From: Chaenocephalus aceratus
Taxonomy: Eukaryota; Chordata; Actinopteri; Perciformes; Channichthyidae
Assembly (NCBI GenBank): GCA_023974075.1
Contig: JAMFTG010000743.1
Coordinates: 39,203-103,202, forward strand
DNA: 64,000 bases
Direction: 5' to 3'
Below the pieces are notes generated by a model that saw only the letters and a list, made by a program, of their open reading frames with translations, ran no database searches and was not told the DNA's origin. The number at the start of each line of letters is the position of its first letter. Position 1 is the first letter of the stretch. The position numbers were made by a program, and so were the translations under genes. Below are positions 35,559-46,504 of this stretch, in pieces.

Positions 35559-37453
35559 ATCGTTACTTTGTGAGCATTCACAACAGAATAGTCAGAAAGG
35601 AAATATTCTGTACAAGGGAGACCGGAGTGGATTCACGCTACCAGATGTCGTCTCTCTCCTCTACCGGATGCTGGCGTGTGAAGGCAGTCATCATCATCGT
35701 CATGCTGGGTCTTCTGTACCTGGCCAAGGACGCCCTGCTAGATGGAGCTGTGGAAATCCCAACGACAGGTGACGAGGGATCTCGCCCGTCTGAGGAAGAA
35801 AATAAGGTGCTCTTATCTACGAGCGCAGATGACTTGACCACTCAGGGCCCAGACCCTGAGGGCAAAACGACACCAACGGGCAAATCAGTGCCTTGCGACA
35901 AGGACAGGTTGTATCCAATCACCACACAGACATTCAGTATGGTGCAAGAGACACAACGAGAGAGAAAAGGAGGAAGAATCAGGAGGATTGTCTCCCTCCC
36001 TGATCATAAATCAGAGACTGTTTCTTTTAACTGTCCAGATTCAATATGTGATCCATCTAACTGTATTATTATATTTGATGTGTCCTTAGTTCACTCAACG
36101 TGGGAGATATATCCAATGGACCAGTACCGTGCGGACGGTGTCGCATCGGAGGGGGTAAGAATAGCACTCAACACCATTGAAGACATGCCCCCAGAACTGT
36201 GGTGTAGCACTAGAGAACAGGTTAAGACACTGATAAGGGATAAGGCAACGTGTAGAGTGAGGAAAGCAGATTACCAGGTTCCCAATCCAGGTGCTACTGC
36301 ATGCAAAATGTCTGGACCAGATAGAAAAACAAATGTTCTATCCAATCCACTTAAACACTCAAGAGGTGATGTAGATTTTTCAAAAAAGGCCTTAATCACT
36401 CCTTTTAAACGAACTAAAACTAATTCTGCAGTAAGTTTAATGTTAGACTACGCACATGAACGCAATATTAGCAACTGTTGGCTGTGCCAAAATATGCCAG
36501 AATCCATGCATTCTCCTATGTTTAGCCCAATTCCTTTTACAAAAGCGGACTATAAATTAGTCAGCTGGAATGATATTGATTCCAGAATTAGCGATGAGGC
36601 TGAGGACTGCTACACTCCTTCATATCCAACAGACTCTGATAAACCGTTACAGTATGAGGGTTTAGTCTCTCTCATTGTTGAGACAGTAAATAAAAATTAC
36701 CTGCCTGACGGTTTCAAACGATTGATGTTTTTAAAACTAATATATGTGAAGAAATACATTAACCTAACTTTTGAATACAGATTCCAGTTAGCTCTGGTAC
36801 AAACAAATTGTTCGGTTAATTCCACAAGTCCAACATGCACAAAACAACCACACATGGCATCTTTATTGGCTGAAGCTTTAGTGACAGTGGTACCCTGGTT
36901 TGGCTCCAGAACAGTGGACTCCGTTGAGGTTAAAATACATGATTTTACGCAACCAATACCCCTAGGCAATCCCCCTACATGTGACTGTTCAATATATGTT
37001 CCCCCAATTGTAGTACATAAATGGAATAATGTGTCCATCTGTTTCCAGAATGAAGCAGGATCTCACACCTCTCCAGATGTGGGACACAGCGACTGTAATA
37101 CCATAGTGAGGGTAAAATTAGCCAGAATTCCCCTCCCACAGAGAGTTTACTTAGTTTGTGGGGACCGAGCATATGGCTGTGTGCCCTATGACATTTTTTA
37201 TGGCACCTGTTATCTAGCCTACCTAATTCCTTTAATCCGTAAAGTAGAGGCAAATGAGATTGCAGCGATACTTCCCTCTCTACACAGGAACAGCAGGTGC
37301 ATTACAAAAGGACAACAGATAGCGAGCCTATTTTTGCCTTGGTACGGCATTTATGTTAGTCAGCAGGAAATCATGGCATTATCCAAAGTAGTGGAAAATC
37401 ATCTAAATGTATCTAACACAGCAATGTTAGCTGACCACAAAGAATTACAATAA
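35516..37453 (+). pseudogene. env: ERV envelope, surface subunit and start of TM (copy 2)
   Basis: 645 codons. A long basic leader is followed by a hydrophobic segment (VKAVIIIVMLGLLYLAKDALL, about residues 55-75) acting as signal or signal-anchor. The surface subunit carries many Cys and NxS/T sites. The CXXC motif of gamma-type envelopes is present as CWLC at residues 321-324. A minimal furin-type site RNSR is at 591-594, followed by a hydrophobic fusion-peptide-like segment (IASLFLPWYGI). The frame stops at 37451-37453, just before the TM heptad region; copy 1 has no stop at this codon. A start at the Met nearer the hydrophobic segment is also possible. Confidence 0.82.
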
Positions 37454-37924
37454 GTTAGGACAGTAGCACTACAGAATCGCATGGCGCTGGACCTCCTCTT
37501 AGCTGCCCAGGGGGGTGCATGTAAAGTAATTGGTGCGGAGTGCTGTTCCTTTGTTTCTGATGCCACACCGGAAGTTATGAATATGATTCATGATACGGCT
37601 AACGGGATAAAAGAATTGCATGAAACTCATGGGTTTACATTTGGGGATTTAAGTGGAACCCTTGGATCCTGGGGAGCGGGGTTGGTTACATTTGTTTTTA
37701 CTGTTGCAGTGTTTATCTTGGTTGTGCTAAACCTAGTGATTTGTTTGATCACTGTAGTTAAATTAGCCATACGCAGGGTTGTCAAGACTGCCCTCCAGAC
37801 CCCACAGAGGCTAGTGGGGTATTCAACTGTAAATGACACAATGTTGATGTACGACGCTGACCTTCCAGATCCATGGGTCTCCATCGCAGTTCCTGTACCA
37901 TGGGTACCTCCTTTCAGCGATTGA
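37454..37924 (+). pseudogene. env: ERV envelope TM remainder (copy 2)
   Basis: Continues the env frame after the premature stop. Contains LQNRMALDLLLAAQGG, the CX6CC motif, a membrane anchor (LVTFVFTVAVFILVVLNLVI) and a cytoplasmic tail ending in VPWVPPFSD. The tail frame is open here, whereas copy 1 is shifted in the tail. The two copies thus carry different breaks. Confidence 0.82.
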
Positions 37925-38285
37925 TAAATTGATTAAAGTTGACACTCAGAATAAAGAATAGATGTTTTGATTTTCTTGAATAAAAAACAGATGTTTTTGA
38001 TTTTTCCTTCCTCAGGTTGTTACAATAAAATGTCTGACTTTTCCTTTTCAGATTTTGAACAAATGTATTTGAATAAAATGTATGTAGTAAAGTGCCTTAC
38101 TCTTGAATAAGTGTATTGAAGTAAACGTAAAGTAATGTTAAAGATTGAGGACACTGTACCTTTACAGATTACAGATTGATCGATTCATCACTGTGAATGT
38201 ATACCTTAACTGGGAATCTTAACTGGATCTCTCATGATTCTGATTTTATACCTCAATTGGATTTCTTATAATCCTAAATTCTAAT
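37925..38285 (+). mobile_element. ERV 3' region, truncated by deletion
   Basis: Matches 427-887 until CTAATTGTGTTT, then jumps directly to GATTGGCTAGAGCTTG of the MITE. The remaining UTR, the whole 3' LTR and some MITE sequence are missing. A few identical T residues plus GATTGG at both edges suggest a microhomology deletion. Confidence 0.8.
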
Positions 38286-38510
38286 TGTGTTTGATTGGCT
38301 AGAGCTTGTACTGGCATATGATTTGATTGGCTGACGCTTCCACCGAAAGCTTCAGAAGCTTCAAAAGTTGAACATTGCTCAACTTTTGCAGCCTGAAACG
38401 CCAGAAAAGCTCCGCTCTGCTTCCCACAATGCAGTTCGGCGAAAAGTGACGTCACCCCCATTCAAAGTGAATGGGCAGAAGCTGTCCAAGCTGTAGTGTG
38501 GACGGGCCGT
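38286..38510. mobile_element. MITE, right part after ERV
   Basis: Right part of the MITE begun at 33752, ending GTGTGGACGGGCCGT. It has lost a further GACGCGTTGGAAACCATTTT stretch relative to other copies. Confidence 0.75.
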
Positions 38511-38855
38511 AACACATACAATGTGTTGGAGCGCTAGACAATAGGAGCGTGAGTGTTTCATAGTGATGTCACTATGTTCTGGAAGTGAACAAAGGAGTCC
38601 AATGTTTTTGGGAACCAGGACCATAGCATGTATTTATCCCATAGGGCAAAAATTAGAGAATCTGATGGATAAAGTCAGATTTTAGTCCTTAAGGTCTTAC
38701 TCTGTGTGTTTGGGCTACACACTATATACACTGATATTTAGAAATAAATAAATGTGCTATATGCCTTAAAACATAATTTAAGATCTAATTAGATTCCGAG
38801 GCTCAGGGTTAATTTAGTAAATGCATGTTACGGACTCTGATTTTGTGTCCTACAG

Positions 38856-38985
38856 GAGTGAAACCGGTGAGTTTCTCCAAGTGGGAGAAGATTGACAGTG
38901 AGGAAGTTCAGAGGGGGGTAGCGATTGGTGAAACCCCGTGAAAAACTGCTGACTGGAGGAAATGCTACTGGTGGCTGGAAAATAA
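38856..38985 (+). pseudogene. fdxr: Ferredoxin reductase last exon, copy 4
   Basis: VKPVSFSKWEKIDSEEVQRG, then the common frame break; CCCCGTG replaces CCCCGAG, and 2 bp are missing downstream. Acceptor TCCTACAG. Pairs with the penultimate exon at 33307 across the ERV. Non-functional as part of fdxr. Confidence 0.8.
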
Positions 38986-39843
38986 CCTGAAGACGACAAC
39001 ATTTCATACCGTCCTGTCTGGGATCAATGACAGAAATAATGACATTAAATTATACGTAATAAAAGCCATTAGGTACTGCAGTTTACCCGTTAAGCTCTTA
39101 GTATTCGTTCAACTTCCAATCAATCCAAAGCACTGAAAAACTAAGTTTCCTGTTGTGCCAACTTTAAAGACAATTCTCCATTAGATGCTATACATATTCA
39201 ACTCCACTCTAATATATAATGTATTTTAAATAGGGAAACTTCATTATTTGTCAACCCCAAATGAATAATTGGTTCGGTATTGAGTGGGAGTTACCGTTCA
39301 AATGTTTATTTCAGGATGCCTTTGCTCTAAAGAGCCCCCCATAATGCTTTTTGTTGCTTACATAATACTGGACTCATTTCAAAAACTGTTTCCCCAATAG
39401 ACATGGGACACTGTTCAGGAAAAATACTGAAGTTTCTCTTAAGAGTAGTGACTGCTTGGAGACCAAATTATATTTTGCAAATGTTTGCACTGAAACAGAT
39501 CTTTTATAAATAAATCATGATTTATATCCTCTCATTCCCGTCTTGAAGGAGTATTTCTTTTCGTTGCATTTGAAATATTTAGGTCTACGGAAATGTTGTA
39601 AAATAAAACCCTAAATACAGATTCTATAAATTCTGTCCACTGGTCTAAAACATGACATTGAACAAAAATAATCCAAGTTTGACTAATGGATTAAAAAAAA
39701 CTGATGTTTTACCAGCAGTTCTGTCACATTTGAATATTAAGGACATTTTAAAGCAGAAATACACGAATAATAGTATAACATACTCTAAAAATAAAGTTTT
39801 GATATTTGGAAAAGAAAACAGATTTATAAATGAAAGTTTTATT

Positions 39844-41545
39844 TTATGGCAAAGATAAAAGCTCGATAATCGCCGTCTCGTTGACCCCGTCGTGGCGAAC
39901 GTTATCCGTCTCGTTGACCCCGTCGTGGCGAACGTTATCCGTCTGGTTGACCCCGTCGTGGCGAACGTTATCCGTCTCGTTGACCCCGTCGTGGCGAACG
40001 TTTTCCGTCTCGTTGACCCCGTCGTGGCGAACGTTATCCGTCTCGTTGACCCCGTCGTGGCGAACGTTATCCGTCTCGATGACCCCGTCGTGGCGAACGT
40101 TATCCGTCTCGTTGACCCCGTTATGGAGAACGTTATCCGTCTCGTTGACCCCGTCGTGGCGAACGTTATCCGTCTCGTTGACTCCGTCGTGGCGAACGTT
40201 ATCCGTCTCGTTGACCCCGTCGTGGCGAAGGTTATCCGTCTGGTTGACCCAGTCGTGGCGAACATTATCCGTCTCGTTGACCCCGTCGAGGCGAACGTTA
40301 TCCGTCTCGTTTACCCCGTCGTGGCGAACGTTATCCGTCTCGTTGACTCCGTCGTGGCGAACGTTATCCGTCTCGTTGACCCCGTCGTGGCGAACGTTAT
40401 CCGTCTGGTTGACCCAGTCGTGGCGAACATTATCCGTCTCGTTGACCCTGTTGTGGAAAACGTTATCCGTCTCGTTAACCCCGTCGTGGCGAACGTTATC
40501 CGTCTCGTTGACCCCGTCGTGGCGAACGTTATCCGTCTCGTTGACCCCGTCTTGGCGAACGTTATCCGTCTCGTTGACCACGTTTTGGCGAACGTTATCC
40601 GTCTCGTTGACCCCATTGTGGCGAACATTATCCGTCTCGTTGATCACGTCGTGGCGAACGTTATCCGTCTCTTTGACCCCGTCGTGGCGAACGTTCTGGT
40701 GACGTGACGCCTCAGCTTCCACTTTGTTGGTCGCCATTTGAACTGAAAAATACCTTTCATTAAAAACTTCACAGAAATGTAATTTATTTTAGCTTCTCAA
40801 GACTTTGATCCTGTATTTTGTTTTTATGAAAAAAGGCCACTCCATCGTGACGTCTGTAGTCAACAGATTATAAAAGACTACAATTACCACGGCACCTTCC
40901 TCTAAAAGTCTAAAGTGACAGAGATAGGCAACCTTTTTTTTACCGCTCAATTTCCCTTTAAGTTATCAAGTTATACAAGCCTTAACAAAACAGCTTTTGG
41001 TAATCTGTTGTAGTTTAATTTTAAATAAATCATTTTGAAAATGTTTTTAAAGTTACTAAAACTGTGAGGTAAATTAAGTTAGGTGGCAATATGTCCCTTT
41101 ATACCTGTACTCTAATACAATTGTTTTTAAAATGGCAAAGTATCCTCAAAAGTTTTTTTAATATAGCATCTGTTGACTTTCTTATCCCATGAAGATCAGT
41201 AAAAGAGAAAAGACATGACTCACCTTCGCCAGCTTCTCGCTCCAACATGGACTCCATTGACCGGAAAAGTGTAACGGCTTTGTTTAAGGAGATCTCATTG
41301 GGAGACAGATCTGTAGGACACAGTATAATTAAAGGTTAGTGTCAGACAGAGAGAAGAAACACTGCATAAAATGAAATGTTTTCAACTCTCAGTCTCCTCT
41401 GCAGCTTATATTCACCAGCTGGAAAACCAGAGACAGTGGACAGGAAACATGCTGTTAAATCAAACATTATTCCTTCATCTTCAACACAATTATCAAACAG
41501 GTAAATACCTCTGGCCAGACAAACAGTCAGCACACAGACAAACAT
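39844..41545 (-). CDS. Gene X copy 4: intact secreted protein with 24 eleven-residue repeats
   Basis: Exons 41545-41509 (signal peptide MFVCVLTVCLAR), 41310-41224 (87 bp, DLSPNEISLNKAVTLFRSM...EREAGE) and 40742-39844. Joined length 1023 bp, 340 residues, no internal stop. Both introns are phase 1 with GT-AG ends (GCCAGAG|GTATTT, CTACAG|AT, GAAG|GTGAGT, TTTTCAG|TTCAAATG). Exon 3 encodes VQMATNKVEAEASRHQN, then 24 repeats of consensus NETDNVRHDGV, then NETAIIELLSLP. N-x-T is kept in 22 of the 24 repeats and in the tail, so 23 potential N-glycosylation sites if secreted. There are no cysteines in the repeats. AATAAA overlaps the stop region. An inserted LINE 3' tail lies just upstream. Family and function unknown; expression unproven. 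Confidence 0.7.
39872..40700 (-). repeat. 33-bp minisatellite in gene X4 exon 3
   Basis: 25 units of 33 bp with no length-changing indel across the whole array, in contrast to the arrays of X1-X3. Repeated variant pairs (GTTGACCCAGTCGTGGCG at 40243 and 40411) indicate local duplication of about 5 units. Confidence 0.95.
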
Positions 41546-41608
41546 CCAAACAGCTGCTATCTCTGCAGTTTTCCAAGAGAGTGTTGCCTGAGCACCAGCC
41601 AGCTTTAA

Positions 41609-41692
41609 ATTCATGTACAGCACTTTGGCGCGACCGAAAGTTGTTTTAAAATGTGCTTTATAAATAAACTTGATTTGATTTGATTTGATTTA
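41609..41692 (+). mobile_element. LINE/SINE 3' tail inserted upstream of gene X4
   Basis: An insertion of about 85 bp absent from the other units: TTCATGTACAGCACTTTGGC ... AAATAAACTTGATTTGATTT with a (GATTT)n tail, flanked by TTTAAA duplications. It splits the TTTAAAG box upstream of gene X exon 1 and adds an in-frame upstream ATG (41623). Family not assigned. Confidence 0.75.
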
Positions 41693-42374
41693 AAGGAGGG
41701 AAACCTCCAGCAGCTGCTGCTGATCAGCACTGATTGTCTCTCTGCACAGAGAAAACACCATTTATCTGAGATTAAACTCTGAGAATGAGGAGTTTTTCAT
41801 GGAGCTTGTTGTGCATTTATGATTACTAGAGACCATCTTTTTAAATTCACATTATGTTCAAATCAGTAAAGGAATATTGCATTTGAGAGGGTAGCAACTA
41901 CAACAAATAAAAAGCCCTCCCCCTGAAAAACAAAGATCTTTATTAAGATTTTATATTGTTGCCTAAAAACAATTTCACACAAGGTAAAAACTCTGAAAAA
42001 GTTATAGTAAATATCCAAAATATCCCTCCTCTTCAGAAAACTAAAAATGCAATCACAACATTTTACAACCCCCTTCCCTAAACACATATTTTGTAGAAGA
42101 AAAGAAAACAGGGTTATTTTATAGCCTTCTTCCTGTCATGCCTCACCTAAAATACCTGATTGCTCATGAAACTTGCATTTTCAAGACGTAACAATAATGA
42201 TGCTACTAAGAAACTAAAACTAAAATGTATAAAAATAATTATTTATGAATTATTTTCCAATTGTTATGGGTATTTTTGCCTGTAGAGACACTTAGTGGTA
42301 TACATGAAATGGTGTGATTGTAGTGTTCCACAGATATGCAGTGAAAAATAAATGTCCTTTATCTTTCCTTCTAG

Positions 42375-42545
42375 GTCTCCACTGTGGCTGGCTGAAAACA
42401 GGCCCCACTTGTGTGATAGCGACAACTTTGAACAATAGTTTTGACACGGTTCGATCCGTGCTGGAGGACATGGACTCGGGAACGTTGAACACATTGGCTG
42501 CGAAGCCGGGATCACAAAGCATCAACGCTCTGCTGGAAAACAGAG
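42375..42545 (+). pseudogene. fdxr: Ferredoxin reductase penultimate exon, copy 4
   Basis: 171 bp: 3 bp shorter near the start (LHCGWLKTGPTCVIATT instead of LYCSGWLKTGPTGVIATT), with a Gly to Cys change in the conserved GPTG motif. The frame is otherwise open. Followed by four 57-bp repeats (42626-42846). Confidence 0.84.
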
Positions 42546-42873
42546 GTTCCTGCTGTCCCTTTAATTAATTTACACTGTGCTTCGATCAAAGGGGCCCTAT
42601 TCTCCTCATTTTCAGATGTTAATCGGTGTGTAGTTTCTCTGCTTTAAAGAGTCCTCTCCTGCTGATGTTCAGGTGTATATCAGTATGTAGTTTCTCTGCT
42701 TTAAAGAGTCCTCTCCTGCTGATGTACAGGTGTATATCAGTATGTAGTTTCTCTACTTTAAAGAGTCCTCTCTTGCTGATGTTCAGTTGTATATCAGTGT
42801 GTAGTGTCTCTACTTTAAAGAGTCCTCTCCTGCTGATGTTCAGGTGTATAGAGCTGTCCTGGCCCTTAGCCTA

Positions 42874-43228
42874 ACGGCCCGTCCACAATACAGCTTCAAA
42901 AAATGCTTAGAGCTGGGCGTGTCTGAAACTCGACCAACAACCAATCACATGAATCTCCCGCCCCTGACACACAAGCAGCGGTTTGATTGGCTAGAGCTTG
43001 TACTGGCATATGATTTGATTGGCTGACGCTTCCACCGAAAGCTTCAGAAGCTTCAAAAGTTGAACTTTTGCAGCCTGAAACTTTTGCAGCCTGAAACGCC
43101 AGGAAAGCTCCGCTCTGCTTCCCACAATGCAGTTCGGCGAAAAGTGACGTCACCCCATTCAAAGTGAATGGGCAGACGCGTTGGAAACCATTTTTGAAGC
43201 TGTCGAAGCTGTAGTGTGGACGGGCCGT
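42874..43228. mobile_element. MITE, complete copy
   Basis: 355-bp MITE in the fdxr intron, with a short internal duplication (GAACTTTTGCAGCCTGAAAC repeated near 43062-43095). Confidence 0.8.
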
Positions 43229-43592
43229 AACACATACAATGTGTTGGAGCGCTAGACAATAGGACCGTGAGTGTTTCATAGTGATGTCACTATGTTCTGG
43301 AAGTTTAACAAAGGAGTCCAATGTTTTTGGGAACCAGGACCATAGCATGTATTTATCCCATAGGGCAAAAATGAGAGAATCTGATGGATAAAGTCAGATG
43401 TATGCACTTAAGGAGATTTTAGTCCTTAAGGTCTTACTCTGTATGTTTGGGCTACACACTATATACACTGATATTTAGAAATAAATAAATGTGCTATATG
43501 CCTTAAAACATAATTTAAGATCTAATTAGATTCCGAGGCTCAGGGTTAATTTAGTAAATGCATGTTACGGACTCAGATTTTGTGTCCTGCAG

Positions 43593-43724
43593 GAGTGAAA
43601 CCGGTGAGTTTCTCCAAGTGGGAGAAAATTGACAGTGAGGAAGTTCGGAGGGGGGTGGCGATTGGTGAAACCCCGAGAAAAACTGCTGACTGTGGAGGAA
43701 ATGCTACTGGTGGCTGGAAAATAA
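43593..43724 (+). pseudogene. fdxr: Ferredoxin reductase last exon, copy 5
   Basis: VKPVSFSKWEKIDSEEVRRG, then the shared break; out-of-frame C-terminus to TAA at 43722-43724. Intron from the exon at 42375 is about 1.05 kb, the shortest in the array. Confidence 0.82.
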
Positions 43725-44743
43725 CCTGAAGACGACAACATTTCATACCGTCCTGTCTGGGATCAATGACAGAAATAATGACATTAAATTATACGTAATA
43801 AAAGCCATTAGGTACTGCAGTTTACCCGTTAAGCTCTTAGTTTTCGTTCAACTTCCAATCAATCCAAAGCACTGAAAAACTAAGTTTCCTGTTGTGCCAA
43901 CTTTAAAGACAATTCTCCATTAGATGCTATACATATTCAACTCCACTCTAATATAATGTATTTTAAATAGGAAAACTTCATTATTTGTCAACCCCAAATG
44001 AATAATTGGTTCGGTATTGAGTGGGAGTTACCGTTCAAATGTTTATTTCAGGATGTCTTTGCTCTAAAGAGCCCCCCATTATGCTTTGTGTTGCTTACAT
44101 ACAGATGTAGCACTCCAGATCAGACTCAAATGGGTGTGTCCCAGTCAAAAGCCCAGCGGATGCCAGTGGCTGGGGGTGTTGCCAAATTGCTAGAGGGCGT
44201 TGCCCAATTTCCCCATTTGTTCAATTACAGGATTTAACCATGAGATGGCGCTTCATTCACAAAATACACAATGGGTGTTGTAGAAACATCAATATTTTAG
44301 ATCAAATAAAGTATATAGTTTGCTTTATGCAGTATATTTCCTGTAATATTGTACAGTAGATTGAAGTAAATCAACTTATACATTAAGATAAGATAAAATG
44401 GACCTTTATTAATCCCGTGGGGAAATGCAGTAGTTCAAACAGCAACAGGGTGAGAGTGAAAAACAGGACAGCACAGATTCACACAGATTAATAAAATCAA
44501 AAATAAGATGAGCGATAAAAAATAATAATAATAATGAGAAACTATGAAATAAGAAATGAATAAAACTAAAATGTAATTATCATATCATATATTATAATGT
44601 ATTGTATTATTAAGTAATATCATACATTAACCCCATTATAGCAGATGCCACATTGAATGGATGAACACATGTATGCATCAATAATTACAGTAGAGTATTT
44701 CTAAATACAAGTTGTAAAAATAATTATATGTATTTAATATTAA

Positions 44744-46208
44744 CCCTTTGGAGTCGACCGTCACGCCGGCGTGATCAGATCACATGACCTGTTCAAGCCG
44801 GTGCCGCATAAAAACAACAGTCCGGACAACATTGCCGTGTGTTTCTGTCGAAAGTACTGGCTTGAAACTACTGTATATCCCAGTCTTTGATTCATGCAAA
44901 AAGACCCAGTAAACACGGAGATACGGTGATATAAAGTTAATACATTTCAAAAGTATGAAATATGGAAGCACATATTTGAATATCTTCGCCATATTTGATC
45001 ATTTTACGAAACGGAAAATACTGGAAACTGTAGATCCTGCTCAACAGGATGTATATGTGTATTTCTGTCGAAAGTACTGGCTCGAAACTATATGCCAGTC
45101 TTTGTTTCATGCAAAAATACCCAATAAACACGGACATACGATGATATAAAGTTAATACAGATATATTTCAGAAGTATGAATAATGGAAGCACATATTTTA
45201 ATATTTTCGCCGTATTTTATCATTTTACGAAACGGAAAATACTGGAAACTGTAGATTCTGCTCAACAGGATGTATTTACCAGGAAGGGGTGAGGTAATCA
45301 GGTAAACGGAGTGATACGAAACGAGACGAAAAGAGACGAAGAGGGACGGCGGGAACCGAAGAGAGACGGCGGGAAATGGAGAGAGACGAAGATATACGAA
45401 GACAGGCTGCGGGAGACGAAGAGAGGCTGCGGGAGACTGCGATTGAAGTAAAGTGACAAACAAACATTGAAAATGTAGATATAGTTAGATATATTTAGAG
45501 TTTTGAAGACTCAACTATGATGAAGAGAACTCTGAACGTGAGTCAAGCTTTAAGCTTGTTTTTTGACATGGAGGAGGAGGAATCTGTGATGTTGCCCTCT
45601 GTGTCGTAGTTGACAGAAACCACTTTGAAGCGTGGCACAGATAAAGACAGAAAAAACAGATTTTTGTACATAATGTGTATATATATATATATTTGTATTA
45701 TATTTATAATAACACTTTTGCCTTATCAGAATGAAATCCCATGCTACCTCAATCAAACTTTCACATTATCATAGTCACATCCCATGTATATATTTCCAGC
45801 TTTTAAATGGTTTCGTTGTGTATGTTTGTGTTGTGAAAAATAAAATCATTTTCAAAATCTGTTTTTACGTTTTTGTTGTGATTTTGGGTCCAAAATGTTC
45901 ATATAGTAGAAGATCACCTACATCCAAACGAAATAAATATAATTAATTATGATGAATACGTTAAGTCTTGTTCATTGTTTTTCACTTTTATTAAATGTTT
46001 GATATTTCCGGTGGAAATGGTGGACTATTGGACATTCAAAATGCAGCATATTTTCACTCTTACACACATATATTCTCATTTTACATACATACATTTTCAC
46101 TCTTACACACGGATATTCTCCTTTTGCTCTCATGCGAAATCTACTAAATCAAAGTATGTCATGTATATTTAGTTTTCGTTGATGAGACGAGACGGACTAA
46201 GGTGTTAA
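44744..46208. mobile_element. Possible piggyBac-like non-autonomous element
   Basis: Starts TTAACCCTTTGGAGTCGACC and ends near CGAGACGGACTAAGGTGTTAA. TTAA at both ends and partly matching inverted termini suggest a piggyBac-type MITE. Contains a tandem duplication of about 215 bp with TTCTGTCGAAAGTACTGGCT (44851 and 45062). No transposase. Confidence 0.35.
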
Positions 46209-46504
46209 TGGTGGACTATCGGACATTCAAAATGCAGCATATTTCCCCCAAGTGTCTGTCAAAATGCATTTTACGTTTCTAACTTGCAATATCAATATTT
46301 CAGCTCTCTTCACTCCAGAAGAGCGATCTCCCTCTCTCTCTGTGTGTGGGGGATCACAGGAGGGGGGAGAGCTGTGGAATGTGACTCCACACATTCCGAT
46401 GGCCAATTAGTTTTAAACAAAGGGTCCCCAACATACATATGAAACATGGGGGGGTTGGGGCTGGAGAACGGTATGGTCCTACCGTTTTCATACTTTATAT
46501 ATCT

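Noticed and set aside
35516..37924. Env as the conserved percomorph env-derived host gene or a working syncytin
   Set aside because: It sits in an LTR-flanked provirus inside a duplicated unit and carries a premature stop here and a frameshift in the other copy.
39844..41545. Gene X as a known antifreeze protein or neuropeptide precursor
   Set aside because: Eleven-residue periodicity and a secreted repeat design invite the comparison. But the repeats are acidic/charged rather than Ala-Thr-rich, and there are no dibasic cleavage sites. No family match can be claimed.
44780..45467. Overlapping short frames around 44.8-45.5 kb
   Set aside because: Arise from a tandem duplication of about 215 bp and a GAGACGAAG-rich stretch; no conserved domain.
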